Positions 50,736 to 60,090 of a stretch of 64,000 nucleotides of DNA are shown here, in pieces. Position 1 is the stretch's first letter. Every line of letters begins with the position of its first letter. The stretch spans positions 372,001-436,000 of the forward strand of contig CAWDDG010000004.1 of assembly GCA_963801065.1 (NCBI GenBank), read 5' to 3'. A program made the translations under genes and the position numbers. The DNA comes from CAWDDG01 sp963801065. Lineage in GTDB: Bacteria > Actinomycetota > Actinomycetes > Jiangellales > Jiangellaceae. The notes beneath the pieces were generated by a model. It was not told where the DNA came from and ran no database searches. It saw only the letters and a list, made by a program, of their open reading frames with translations.

Positions 50736-53489
50736 TCATGGTGGGCCGACGTCGATGGTGACCGTCGATCCCTCGGGTGCGGACGTGCCGCCAGGGGGGC
50801 TCTGGTTGATGACCTTGCCCTGGGGGCTCTGTTCGCCGTTGACCTGGACGTTGAAGCCGAGACTCCGGAGGTCTCGCTCGGCATCATGCCTCGTCATGCC
50901 GACCACGTTCGGCACGTCGACCTGGGGCACGCCGGGTGCGACCGCGACGACGATGGTGACGGTCGATCCCGGAGCGGCCGTGCCGCCGCCGGGGCTCTGG
51001 TCGATCACCTGACCCGCCGGCGCCTGGTTGGTCTCCTGCTGGTTGACGTCTACCTGGAAGCCGGCCCGGCTCAGGGTGCGCTCGGCTTGGCCCTGCTGCA
51101 TGCCGATCACGTTCGGCACGTCGACGTCCGGGTCCTGGGACGGGGTGGCCGCGATCGGCGTGCAGTTCGGCGGGATTCCCTCCGTGCCCGGCGGACAGAT
51201 CTGCGGCGCCGCAGTCGGACTCGGGTTGAGATCATTGCCGAGCTCGGCGGGCTCCGGGAACTCCTGGACCGGCATCCCTTCCAGGGCGGCCTTCATGAAC
51301 GCCGTCCAGATGCGCGTTGGATACTCACCGCCGAAGAACGTTTCGAGACCACCGACGCCGTCGAGGTCCTCGGTCGAGTCACCTTTGGAGAACGCCACGG
51401 CGGCCGACAGTTCGGGCGTGAAACCGGCGAACCAGGACGACGTCGTGGTGTCCTCGCGCAGGGCGGCCGTGCCGGTCTTCCCCGCTGCGGGCCGGTCGAG
51501 AGCCTGAGCCTCCGTGCCGGTGCCGTGACGCCCTTCGATCACCTGCGTCATGGCGTAGGTCGCGTCGGCGACGACATCGGCCTCGAAGGCCTGGCCGACC
51601 TCGGCCTTTCCCTCGTACCGCACGACTCCCGACGGGTCGGTGACCTTGACGACGGTGTACCAGTCGGCCTGCTTGCCCTGTGCGGCGAAAGTTGCGTACG
51701 CATCGGCCATCTGAACCGGACTGACCGACGCCGTTCCCAGCGTGATCACGCCGTCTGCGTTCAAGCCGGGAGCATCCTCTGGGATACCGGCGCGGACGAT
51801 CGCGTCCTTGACCGGGTCCGAGCCGATCTGCAGCGTCAGGTCGACGAACGCGGTGTTGATCGATCGCTCGGTGGCTGTGACGAGATCGACGTGCTCTCCG
51901 TAGTCCTCGTCGAACTCGTTGCTGATCGGCTTGAGCAGCCGTTCGTCCTCCAACGGCGAGTTGCCCGCGAACCGGCTCTTCAGGGAGACGTCGTTCTCAA
52001 GGGCCGCCAACAACGTGAAGGGCTTGATGGCCGATCCCGGTTGGATCTCGCCCTGGGTCGCGTAGTCATATGGCTGGGTGACCGCGTCGGGCCCGCCGTA
52101 CATGGCCACGACGGCGCCGTCACCCGGCTTGACCGCAGCCAGCCCGATGTGGACGCCCTCGGAGTTCTCGGTCTCCGGAGGGAACTCCTGGGCGACGGCA
52201 TTGGTCGCCGCGGTCTGGGCCTTCGGGTCGAAGGTCGTGACCACGCGCAGGCCACCGGTCTCGATCTCGACCGGGTCGAGGCCAGCGGCCTCCAGCTCCT
52301 TCTTGACCTGCTGCAAGAGATAGCCGTTCGGGCCGGCGTACTGGTTGCTCTTCTGCTCGGGCAGCACGGTCGGCGCGACGGCCGCATCCGCCGTCGCCTG
52401 GTCGAGCCAGCCCTTCTCGACCATGCCGTCCAGCACGTAGCGGAAGCGCTCGTTGAAGCGTGCGAGGTTGTCCTCGCCGAGCGTCGGGTCGTAGCGGCCC
52501 GGGTTGCGCAGGATCGATGCGAGAGCTGCGCCCTCCTCGAGTGTGAGATCGCCGATGTTCTTGCCGAAGTACGTCCTCGAGGCCGTCTGGACGCCGTAAG
52601 TTCCGCGGCCGAACCAGATCGTGTTGAGGTAGTCCTGCAGGATCTGGTCCTTGTCCAGCTGCTGGTCGATCTTGACCGAGATGAACAGCTCCTTGACCTT
52701 GCGCGAGATGGTCTGTTCCTGGGTCAGGTAGTAGTTCTTGACGTACTGCTGGGTGATCGTCGAGCCGCCTCCGGCAATCTCGCCGCCGGTGATGCTGTTC
52801 CAGCCGGCCCGGGCGATGCCGAGCGGGTCGAAGCCGCTGTTGTCGTAGAAACTGCGGTCCTCGGCCGCTATCACAGCGTGCCGAACGTGCTCGGGGATGT
52901 CCTCGATGTCGACGCTCTCGCGGTTCTCGGCACTGAACCGGCCGAGCTCGGTCGTGCCGTCGCTCCAGTAGACGATCGTCGCCTGCGAGCGGGAGAAGTC
53001 GTTGGCCGCGGGCACGTCGGTCATGGCGAAGGCGACGCCGATCCCGAGGATGCCGAGCAGGAACATGCCGAACGCGTAGAGCGAGAGTTTCTTCCAGGTG
53101 AACCACCTGCGCCAGCCGCGTCTTGCGTCCTTGCCGGCCGCGTGCCGACGCGTCCGCTTGCCGCCGCGACCGTTGGCACCGTCACCGCCGCCACCGACGC
53201 CGCCACCGGAACCACCCGGCCCACCGGGCTCGCGCGAGCCGCCCCCGCCACCGGATCCGCGGCCGGCGCCGGAACCACCGGTGCCCAAAGCGCCACCTTC
53301 GGCGGCACGGAGAAAGGCCTCGCCTCGACTGCCGGGTGCCGGCGTTCCGACCAGACCCGGGCGAGAGCCGGTCCCTCGCGGCGCCTCCGAACCGTTGGCG
53401 GGTCGAGGGCCGTCCGGACCGGCGGTCGGCCGGGGTGCGACTGCCGTTCGCCGGCGTCTACCGGCTCGGCGTCGTCGTTCGTCACTCAC
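50736..53489 (-). CDS. ponA: bifunctional (class A) penicillin-binding protein with PASTA repeats
   Basis: Peptidoglycan synthase of 917 residues from GTG 53489; a GTG at 53558 would add 23. Order: Gly/Arg/Ser-rich cytoplasmic part (about 1-125), one membrane anchor (about 133-157), GT51 glycosyltransferase domain with VIAAEDRSFYDNSGFDPLGI and GGSTITQQYVKNYYLTQEQT, then a transpeptidase with active-site Ser in QPGSAIKPFTLLAAL, SIN (ATERSINTAFV) and KTG (AAGKTGTAAL). Two PASTA domains close the protein (VDVPNVIGMQQGQAERTL and VDVPNVVGMTRHDAERDL). Equivalent to PonA1. Divergent from padR with a 25-bp palindrome between them. Confidence 0.95.
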   Translation of the reverse strand: MSDERRRRAGRRRRTAVAPRPTAGPDGPRPANGSEAPRGTGSRPGLVGTPAPGSRGEAFLRAAEGGALGTGGSGAGRGSGGGGGSREPGGPGGSGGGVGGGGDGANGRGGKRTRRHAAGKDARRGWRRWFTWKKLSLYAFGMFLLGILGIGVAFAMTDVPAANDFSRSQATIVYWSDGTTELGRFSAENRESVDIEDIPEHVRHAVIAAEDRSFYDNSGFDPLGIARAGWNSITGGEIAGGGSTITQQYVKNYYLTQEQTISRKVKELFISVKIDQQLDKDQILQDYLNTIWFGRGTYGVQTASRTYFGKNIGDLTLEEGAALASILRNPGRYDPTLGEDNLARFNERFRYVLDGMVEKGWLDQATADAAVAPTVLPEQKSNQYAGPNGYLLQQVKKELEAAGLDPVEIETGGLRVVTTFDPKAQTAATNAVAQEFPPETENSEGVHIGLAAVKPGDGAVVAMYGGPDAVTQPYDYATQGEIQPGSAIKPFTLLAALENDVSLKSRFAGNSPLEDERLLKPISNEFDEDYGEHVDLVTATERSINTAFVDLTLQIGSDPVKDAIVRAGIPEDAPGLNADGVITLGTASVSPVQMADAYATFAAQGKQADWYTVVKVTDPSGVVRYEGKAEVGQAFEADVVADATYAMTQVIEGRHGTGTEAQALDRPAAGKTGTAALREDTTTSSWFAGFTPELSAAVAFSKGDSTEDLDGVGGLETFFGGEYPTRIWTAFMKAALEGMPVQEFPEPAELGNDLNPSPTAAPQICPPGTEGIPPNCTPIAATPSQDPDVDVPNVIGMQQGQAERTLSRAGFQVDVNQQETNQAPAGQVIDQSPGGGTAAPGSTVTIVVAVAPGVPQVDVPNVVGMTRHDAERDLRSLGFNVQVNGEQSPQGKVINQSPPGGTSAPEGSTVTIDVGPP

Positions 53490-53651
53490 AGGGGATCTCT
53501 GCTCGTCGGGTACAGGACAAGGTGACACGGCACCGCCAGGCAGCCTACGACGGACCACCCCGTCATCCCCAAGTCGCCAACGGCCACGAATGCCGCGGGA
53601 GGGTGGCCTTGCGCTTCAGCACCGGTCACTCTATCGTCGCAGACTATCAAC

Positions 53652-53676
53652 CCGATGTATCGACTCGATACATCGG
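53652..53676. promoter_or_regulatory. 25-bp perfect palindrome (PadR operator candidate)
   Basis: CCGATGTATCGA (53652-53663), one central base, and TCGATACATCGG (53665-53676) form a perfect palindrome containing the ATGTAT/ATACAT halves typical of PadR sites. It lies 30-54 bp before the padR GTG and about 160 bp upstream of the PBP start on the other strand, so it may control padR-ino1 and possibly the PBP. Confidence 0.8.
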
Positions 53677-53705
53677 ACCGAAAGTGTGCCGAGGAGCGTA
53701 CCGCC

Positions 53706-54335
53706 GTGGCCAAGCGTGCCGACGCGCTGGAGCTGGCTGTGCTGGGCCTGCTCCATGACGCACCGATGCACGGCTACGAGCTCCGCAAGCAGGTCAACGC
53801 GCTGCTGGGCTGGGGGCGGGCCTTCTCGTACGGGACGCTCTACCCCTGCCTGAAGGAGCTCGTCCGCCGGGGGTGCCTCGCGGAGGATTCCGGTCTCGAG
53901 CCCGTGGCCGCCCATCTCGGTGGCCGCCGCAGCAAGATCGTCTACAAGCTCACCCCCGAAGGTAAGGAGCGTTTCGCCGGCCTCCTGTCGCAGACCGGGC
54001 CGTCGTCCTGGGACGACGAGCAGTTCGGGGTGCACTTCGCGTTCTTCGCCCGAGCCGACGCAGCCACCCGGATGCGCATCCTCGAGGGCCGGCGCACCCG
54101 CCTGCAGGAACGCCTCGAGCAGTTCAAGTCCGCGCTGCAGCGGACCCGGGAACGGCTCGACGCCTACACCCTCGAACTGCAGAACCACGGCCTCGAGTCG
54201 GTCGAGCGCGAGGTGAAATGGCTCGACGCACTCATCGAGACGGAGCGCCGAGGCGCGAACGACGCAACGCAGAGCAAGCGGGGCAGTGCGCCCCGAAGGC
54301 GAACCGGATCCCCGCCGGTCCGCCCCGCAGAGTGA
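53706..54335 (+). CDS. PadR-family transcriptional regulator
   Basis: Regulator of 209 residues. GTG 53706 gives VAKRADALELAVLGLLHDAP then MHGYELRKQVNALLGWGRAF, the usual family start; an ATG at 53655 lies inside the palindrome and is less likely. Winged helix about 1-90 (SYGTLYPCLKELVRRGCLAE, RRSKIVYKLTPEGKERF) and C-terminal coiled helices (RMRILEGRRTRLQERLEQFK). It is 13 bp from ino1 and corresponds to M. tuberculosis Rv0047c next to ino1 (Rv0046c), suggesting control of inositol synthesis. Confidence 0.94.
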   Translation: MAKRADALELAVLGLLHDAPMHGYELRKQVNALLGWGRAFSYGTLYPCLKELVRRGCLAEDSGLEPVAAHLGGRRSKIVYKLTPEGKERFAGLLSQTGPSSWDDEQFGVHFAFFARADAATRMRILEGRRTRLQERLEQFKSALQRTRERLDAYTLELQNHGLESVEREVKWLDALIETERRGANDATQSKRGSAPRRRTGSPPVRPAE

Positions 54336-54348
54336 GAAAGGGAAGCCG

Positions 54349-55428
54349 ATGAGTTCGGTTCGGGTAGCCATCGTGGGCGTAGGCAACTGCGCCGCATCGC
54401 TCGTCCAGGGCGTGCATTACTACCGCGACGCCGACCCGGGGCACAAGGTGCCCGGTCTCATGCACGTCCAGTTCGGTGAGTACCACGTCCGCGATGTCGA
54501 GTTCGTCGCTGCTTTCGACGTCGACGCCAAGAAGGTCGGGCTCGACCTCGCCGACGCGATCGGCGCCAGCGAGAACAACACGATCAAGATATCCGACGTA
54601 CCGGTCACCGGCGTCACCGTCCAGCGCGGGCACACCCACGACGGCCTGGGTAAGTACTACCGCGAGACCATCACCGAGTCCGACGCCGAGCCGGTCGACG
54701 TGGTCGCCGTGCTCCGCGACGCGCGGGTCGACGTTCTCGTCTGCTACCTGCCCGTGGGCTCGGAGGTCGCCGCGAAGTTCTACGCCCAATGCGCGATCGA
54801 CGCGGGCGTGGCCTTCGTCAACGCCCTGCCGGTCTTCATCGCGGGCACCAAGGAGTGGGCCGACAAGTTCGCCGCGGCCGGCGTGCCGATCGTCGGCGAC
54901 GACATCAAGTCGCAGGTCGGTGCCACTATCACGCACCGGGTGCTGGCCAAGCTGTTCGAGGACCGCGGCGTCACCGTCGACCGCACCTACCAGCTCAATG
55001 TCGGCGGCAACATGGACTTCAAGAACATGCTCGAACGCGAGCGCCTGGAGTCCAAGAAGATCTCCAAGACCCAGTCGGTCACGTCGCAGCTCGTCAACGG
55101 CCTCGAGCCGCGCAACGTCCACATCGGCCCGTCCGACTATGTGGAGTGGCTCGACGACCGCAAGTGGGCGTTCGTGCGGCTCGAGGGCCGCAACTTCGGC
55201 GACGCTCCGATCAGCCTGGAGTACAAGCTCGAGGTGTGGGACTCGCCGAACTCCGCGGGCATCATCATCGACGCCATCCGCGCCGCGAAGATCGCGACTG
55301 ACCGCGGCATCGGCGGCCCGATCCTCTCGGCGTCGTCGTACTTCATGAAGTCACCGCCGGAGCAGTACCCGGACGACGTGTGCCGCGACCTGGTGGAGAA
55401 GTTCATCGCCGGCGAGGTCGACCGCTAG
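54349..55428 (+). CDS. ino1: inositol-3-phosphate synthase
   Basis: NAD-dependent isomerase of 359 residues converting glucose-6-phosphate to myo-inositol-3-phosphate, the entry to phosphatidylinositol, mycothiol and lipoglycans. NAD loop VAIVGVGNCAASLVQGVHYY; catalytic region VGATITHRVLAKLFEDRGVT, QLNVGGNMDFKNMLERERLE and the Lys-rich SKKISKTQSVTSQL; SPNSAGIIIDAIRAAKIATD near the C-terminus. The short actinobacterial form. AAAGGGAAG precedes ATG 54349. Cotranscribed with padR. Confidence 0.96.
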   Translation: MSSVRVAIVGVGNCAASLVQGVHYYRDADPGHKVPGLMHVQFGEYHVRDVEFVAAFDVDAKKVGLDLADAIGASENNTIKISDVPVTGVTVQRGHTHDGLGKYYRETITESDAEPVDVVAVLRDARVDVLVCYLPVGSEVAAKFYAQCAIDAGVAFVNALPVFIAGTKEWADKFAAAGVPIVGDDIKSQVGATITHRVLAKLFEDRGVTVDRTYQLNVGGNMDFKNMLERERLESKKISKTQSVTSQLVNGLEPRNVHIGPSDYVEWLDDRKWAFVRLEGRNFGDAPISLEYKLEVWDSPNSAGIIIDAIRAAKIATDRGIGGPILSASSYFMKSPPEQYPDDVCRDLVEKFIAGEVDR

Positions 55429-55747
55429 GCGTCCCCAACCCGGGCACATCGACCACGTCGACCATGCTGGGCCGGCGATGTGGCCAACCGCGGCCGGGGC
55501 AACCGTAGAGCGGGTCGGCGGGTCCCTCACCCAAATGCCGCGTTTGGGGGATTGGGGCATCGTCAGGCACTCTAGAGCGTCCATCTCACGTACCAGGGAC
55601 TGTCCAGCTATTGACAGGATGCGGCACGGATGGGAAGCGTCGTCTACCGTCTCATGCCGTGACGCCGCTCCGCCGTAGCTGTGTCGCCCCGGCGGAACCT
55701 GGTCGACGACACCCGTCGGGGGGGAAGTACAAGGAAAGGACCAACCG
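55429..55747. other. intergenic region before the conservon
   Basis: 319 bp with no credible gene. A small hairpin CCCAAA (55530-55535) / TTTGGG (55543-55548) could end the ino1 transcript. TTGACA (55611-55616) is present, but no fitting -10 follows at 16-19 bp. An AAGGAAAGGA ribosome-binding site precedes the next gene. Confidence 0.45.
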
Positions 55748-58614
55748 ATGACGCGGAACCCGCGAGGACACCGGAGCTCCGACACCGGCGTCGCAAAGCG
55801 GCCGCGAACCAATGAGCGTGCAACGGCGGCTGCCGGCGCTGATGCGAAGCAGCCGCGCCAAGACCGACTCGGGTCGGTCTGGCGGGCGTTCCTGCATGAC
55901 CGCAGCGTGCGGTCGCGGGTCGGCGTGCTGGTCCTGCTCCCCCTGCTCGGTGCGCTCGTCCTCGGCGCGTTCCTGTTCCGCGACGCGCTGACACGTGCTG
56001 GCATCGCGAGCGACGTCGAGCGCAATGCTCGGGTCGCGGTCTCGGCCATGGAGGTCATCGACAAGCTCCAGGACGAGCGTGACGTCACAGGCCTGGCCGA
56101 CGTCAACGCAACCGGGCCGGGCGCGGTGTCCAACGCGCGGAACGACACCGACCAGGCGATCACCGCGTTCCGCGAGGAGCTGAGCAATCTGCCCGACGAG
56201 GGCCTCGACCCCACGGTCGCGGAGGCGGTTCGCAGCACCGAGCTGGAGCTGGGACTGCTCTACGCTTACCGGGGATCGCGCGACATCGTTCTCGAGCCCT
56301 ACGACTCGCCCGGTGTCGAGGACTATCACGTGATGGCCGAGGCTCTCACGCGCTTCGTCAAGGCCAGCGGTACCGGTTCCACCGAATCCGACCTCGTCGT
56401 CGAGATCGAGGCACTCGACTCGATCGTTCGCGCGACCGAGTCCGCGTCCGTCGAGCGCGCCCTGCTGGCCCACGTGCTCGCCAGCGGCGACCCGCTCACC
56501 GACGCCCAGCGTGAGCGCGAAGCGATCTCGCAGGGCGAGCAGGACTTCCTCCTCGGCCGGTTCGCTGCCACGGCCCAGCCGGAGGTTCGGGCCGTGTACT
56601 ACGGCCAGGTTCCCGACACACTCGGTCCGATCGGCGACATCCGGGCGGCCGCCCTGGCCACCGGTGAGGAGCCGGGCCAGACGCCGGAGGCGTGGTACGA
56701 GGCCTCGACCGCCCGGATCGACGTGCTCCGAGGCATCCAGGACAGCATCGCCGAAGGGGTCGTCGAGACAAGCTTCCAGCATTGCGACCCGGGCGCAGAT
56801 CGTGGCTGCCGCTACGGCCGCCGCGATCATCGTCCTGCTGGGTCTGACAGTGGCCTTGGCGGCTGCCGTCGCCCGCTCGATCATCCGCCCGCTGCGCCGC
56901 CTGCGCGGCGCGGCCCAGGATGCTGCTGACACCGGCCTGCCCGCGCTGGTCTCGCGGATCCACAGCGACGGGCCGGCGGTCATCCGCAACGTCGGTGACG
57001 CGGTCAGACCGGAGGGCCGCGACGAGATCGGCGAGGTGGCCACCGCCTTCAACGCCGTGCACTCGACCGCCGTCCGGGTCGCGGGCGAGCAGGCGCTGCT
57101 GCGCCAGAACCTGGACACGATCGTCGTCAACCTGTCCCGCCGCACCCAGTCGCTGGTCGACCGGCAGCTCGGCGAGATCGAGGACCTCGAGGCGCGCGAG
57201 CGCGACCCCGACCAGCTCGGCACACTGTTCCGGATCGACCATCTCTCGACGCGCGTCCGCCGGCACGCCGAGAGCCTTCTGGTCCTCGCCGGCGTCGAGG
57301 AGATGCGGCGCTCCGGCACGGCTGCACCGGTGCTCGAGGTGGTCCGGACAGCGGTCGGCGAGGTCGAGCAGTACCCGCGGGTGAAGTTCGGCGTCATGCC
57401 GACCGACCTGGTCACGACGGCTGCCGTCGACGACATCGCGCACCTGCTGGCCGAGCTCCTCGACAACGCCACCGAGTTCTCGGCGCCGTCGACGCCGGTC
57501 ACCGTGACGAGCCAGCCGCTGCTGGGTGGCGGGCTGCGGCTGCAGGTCGCCGACTCGGGCATCGGCATCCCCGCCAATGAGCTGGTCACCCTCAACGAGC
57601 GGTTGCGTGAGCCGGGCGACATCGATGTCGCCGCGTCCCGGACGCTGGGCCTCTACGTCGTCGCCCGCCTTGCAGCCCGGCACGGGATCGTGGTGCGGCT
57701 GGTGCCCGGCGAGCCCAGCGGCACGGTCGCCCAGGTCGACCTCCCGGCGCACCTGATCGTGTCGCCGCTGGACACCGCCGACGGCGTGCTCCAGGCCGTC
57801 CAGCAGGAACCGGCGCGACCATCTCCGCTCCTTGGCGGCGTGCCGATCGAGGAGCGCGTACGCCGGTGCAGTCGAGCAGTCTCCTGCTCCGCGCCCGGTC
57901 GAGCCAGGTCCTCGACCACCGTCGCGGCCTGGGCCCGTGGCGCCGGCGCCGTCGGCCCGGCCGCCTGCAAGGCCCGTCCAGCCGATCAACGGTCTAACTG
58001 CTGCGAGTGGCCTACCGACGCGTCCCGGCACCGGCCGCGGCTACGACGAGCCGTCGCGGCAGGCCACCCGGTCCCTCCGTGCACCCGAACCAGAGCTGCC
58101 CGAGGGCGACGCGCCGATCTACGAGGCCGTTCGTTCGGCCTGGTTCCAGCGCGGTGGCGGCCCGATCGACTGGTCCAGCCCGGCCGACGAGGGCTGGCGA
58201 CGCGCCGCCGCCGCCCTGCGCACCGCCGAGGAGGCGGCGAGTGCCCGCCGAACCCAGCGCGAGTCCGAGCCCGCACCGAGGCCGCGGCGTGACGACTATC
58301 TGTCGCCACGAGAACCCTTGTCGGCGCGGAACGAGACGTCGTGGACCGGCGGCGATCCGGACACCCTTCCCGACGAGCCTGCGTTCAGCACCTCCGGCCT
58401 TCCGGTCCGGCGGAGGGGCGCCACGCTGGTGCCCGGATCGATCGCCGAACTGGCCGGCGAGGCTCCCGGCGGCCCTCCTGCGGCCACCGAGCAGGATGCC
58501 ACCCAGGTCGCCTCCACCCTGGCCAACCTCCAGCGAGGCGTCAGCCGCGGCCGGGAGGAGACCAGCGGCTGGGTGCCGAAACGACCTGATGACCCCGAGA
58601 GGAGCGACCCGTGA
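55748..58614 (+). CDS. nitrate/nitrite-sensor-type histidine kinase of a conservon (two frameshifts)
   Basis: Corrected product about 955 residues. N-terminal membrane helix (about 56-77, RVGVLVLLPLLGALVLGAFL), a NIT-type all-helical extracellular sensor (about 80-345), second helix (AIIVLLGLTVALAAAVARSI), HAMP (IIRPLRRLRGAAQDAADTGL), and HATPase_c (DIAHLLAELLDNATEFSAPS, ADSGIGIPANELVTLNERLR, TLGLYVVARLAARHGIVVRL). A long Pro/Arg-rich tail follows. The dimer region reads VNLSRRTQSLVDRQLGEIED and lacks a standard H-box; this is usual for the conservon kinase. Single extra bases at about 56775 and 57850 break the frame. Its end overlaps the Roadblock gene (GTGA). Confidence 0.88.
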
Positions 58615-59006
58615 GCAGCGCCTCGAACGACGAGCTCGGCTGGTTGCTCGACCGGTTCGTCGACCGGACCCCGGGCGCTGCGCACGCCGTCGTGGTGTCC
58701 GCCGACGGCCTTCACCTGGCCGGTTCCCAGGGCCTGCCGCGCGACCGTGGCGAGCAGCTTGCGGCTGTCGTCTCGGGTCTGGCCAGCCTGACCATCGGCG
58801 CGTCGATGATCCTCGGTGCCGGCCAGGTCCAGCAGACTCTGGTCGAGATGTCCGACGGTTACCTGCTGGTCATGGCGATCCGCGACGGTGCCCACCTGGC
58901 CGTGCTAGCTGCCGGTGGCTCCGACCTGGGTCAGGTCGGCTACGAGATGGCACTGCTGGTCGAGCGGGTCGGCGCCGCCCTGACCCCGGCCGCCCGCGTC
59001 GGCTGA
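58611..59006 (+). CDS. Roadblock/LC7-domain protein (conservon component B)
   Basis: Protein of 131 residues: LGWLLDRFVDRTPGAAHAVV then VSADGLHLAGSQGLPRDRGE, LAAVVSGLASLTIGASMILG, QVQQTLVEMSDGYLLVMAIR. Roadblock proteins act as regulators or exchange-type partners of small GTPases, here that encoded by the third gene downstream. GTG start overlaps the kinase stop, so the kinase and this protein are coupled. Confidence 0.93.
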   Translation: MSSASNDELGWLLDRFVDRTPGAAHAVVVSADGLHLAGSQGLPRDRGEQLAAVVSGLASLTIGASMILGAGQVQQTLVEMSDGYLLVMAIRDGAHLAVLAAGGSDLGQVGYEMALLVERVGAALTPAARVG

Positions 59007-59035
59007 CGATCGAACGTGTCGGGAGGACAGGAGCG

Positions 59036-59398
59036 ATGACGCCGCCAGACGGTGGGCGGGTCCGGCCGTACCTGGCGACCCGCGGTCGCACGCGGCCCGT
59101 CCAGGAGACCGCCCTGGAGGCACTGGTCTCGTCCACCCAGGCCGGCCGGGCCCACCGGCTCGATCCGGAACCCGAGCGTGAGCGCATCCTGCGGATATGC
59201 CACGCTCCACGGTCGGTGGCCGAGGTGGCGGCCATCGTCCGGATACCACTCGGGGTCGCCCGGGTGCTCGTTGCAGACCTCGAGGCCGAAGGCCTCGTCC
59301 ACGTCGCGGATCCCCATGTGGCTTACACCGGATCGGTGGCGCCGGCCCGCGACCTGAGCGTGCTCGAAAGGGTGAGGGATGGCCTTCGTCGACTCTGA
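59036..59398 (+). CDS. DUF742 protein (conservon component C)
   Basis: Protein of 120 residues with a winged-helix-like DUF742 fold: GRVRPYLATRGRTRP, ERERILRICHAPRSVAEVAA then IVRIPLGVARVLVADLEAEG, LVHVADPHV. Characteristic start-region R-V-RPY and the internal helix-turn-helix-like part are present. ATG 59036 after GGAGGACAGGAG. The 3' end overlaps the GTPase gene by 20 bp. Confidence 0.94.
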   Translation: MTPPDGGRVRPYLATRGRTRPVQETALEALVSSTQAGRAHRLDPEPERERILRICHAPRSVAEVAAIVRIPLGVARVLVADLEAEGLVHVADPHVAYTGSVAPARDLSVLERVRDGLRRL

Positions 59399-59975
59399 GG
59401 TCGCAGGCGGCGCTCGCGCCGTGCAGGACGCCCTCTCGGTCAAGATCGTCGTCGCCGGTGGGTTCGGCGTCGGCAAGACAACCTTGGTCGGAGCGGTGAG
59501 TGAGATCGAGCCCCTGCGCACCGAGGCCTTGATGACCGCTGCGTCCACACCGGTCGACGACTTGTCGATGCTGCCGGACAAGACGACCACGACGGTCGCT
59601 ATGGACTTCGGCCGGATCACGCTCGCCGAAGACCTCGTGCTGTACCTGTTCGGCACGCCCGGCCAGAACCGCTTCTGGTTCATGTGGGACGACATCACTC
59701 GCGGCGCGATCGGCGCGGTCGTACTCGTCGACACCCGCCGGTTGGCCGACTGCTTCGGGGCCGTCGACTACGTCGAGCAGCGCGGCATCCCGTTCATCGT
59801 CGCCCTGAACGCCTTCGACGGAGTCCAGCAGCACGACGTCGACGAGGTTCGCGACGCCCTGCAGGTCGGGCCCGAGGTGCCGTTCGTCGTCACCGACGCC
59901 CGCGCCCGCGAGTCGGTCAAGGACGTGCTCGTCCGTCTGGTCGAGCACGCCATGGCTGTCGTCCGGCAGGGCTGA
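59379..59975 (+). CDS. small Ras-like ATP/GTP-binding protein (conservon component D)
   Basis: Protein of 198 residues: P-loop VVAGGFGVGKTTLVGAVSEI, switch region with TTTVAMDFGRI, the G3-type LFGTPGQNRFWFMWDDITRG, and base-recognition-region IVALNAFDGVQQ in place of a strict NKxD. This is the conserved fourth gene of the actinobacterial kinase-Roadblock-DUF742-GTPase unit, thought to form a membrane-linked switch. Terminator-like hairpin follows. Confidence 0.94.
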   Translation: MAFVDSEVAGGARAVQDALSVKIVVAGGFGVGKTTLVGAVSEIEPLRTEALMTAASTPVDDLSMLPDKTTTTVAMDFGRITLAEDLVLYLFGTPGQNRFWFMWDDITRGAIGAVVLVDTRRLADCFGAVDYVEQRGIPFIVALNAFDGVQQHDVDEVRDALQVGPEVPFVVTDARARESVKDVLVRLVEHAMAVVRQG

Positions 59976-59998
59976 GCCCGCTCGGGTACGGACGATGA

Positions 59999-60029
59999 CC
60001 GGGCGGTCTGTGAAGACACCACCGCCCGG
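59999..60029 (+). terminator. hairpin after conservon
   Basis: CCGGGCGGT (59999-60007) pairs with ACCGCCCGG (60021-60029) around a 13-base loop, 24 bp after the GTPase stop. There is no T-run. It is suited to end the four-gene transcript before the MFS gene. Confidence 0.65.
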
Positions 60030-60090
60030 CCGTGGTTGAGGGCAAGGCTCGGAGGCGTCGCGCGCGATCGCAATCTCCTACCCTTCGGGA

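Noticed and set aside
50562..53525. Very long open frame antisense to the penicillin-binding protein
   Set aside because: High-GC codon bias keeps the complementary frame open; composition is Arg/Val/Asp-rich with no family signal, and the PBP on the other strand is unmistakable.
55652..57622. 656-residue open frame opposite the conservon kinase
   Set aside because: Ser/Arg/Thr-rich composition typical of antisense GC-rich DNA; the plus strand carries clear HAMP and ATPase motifs.
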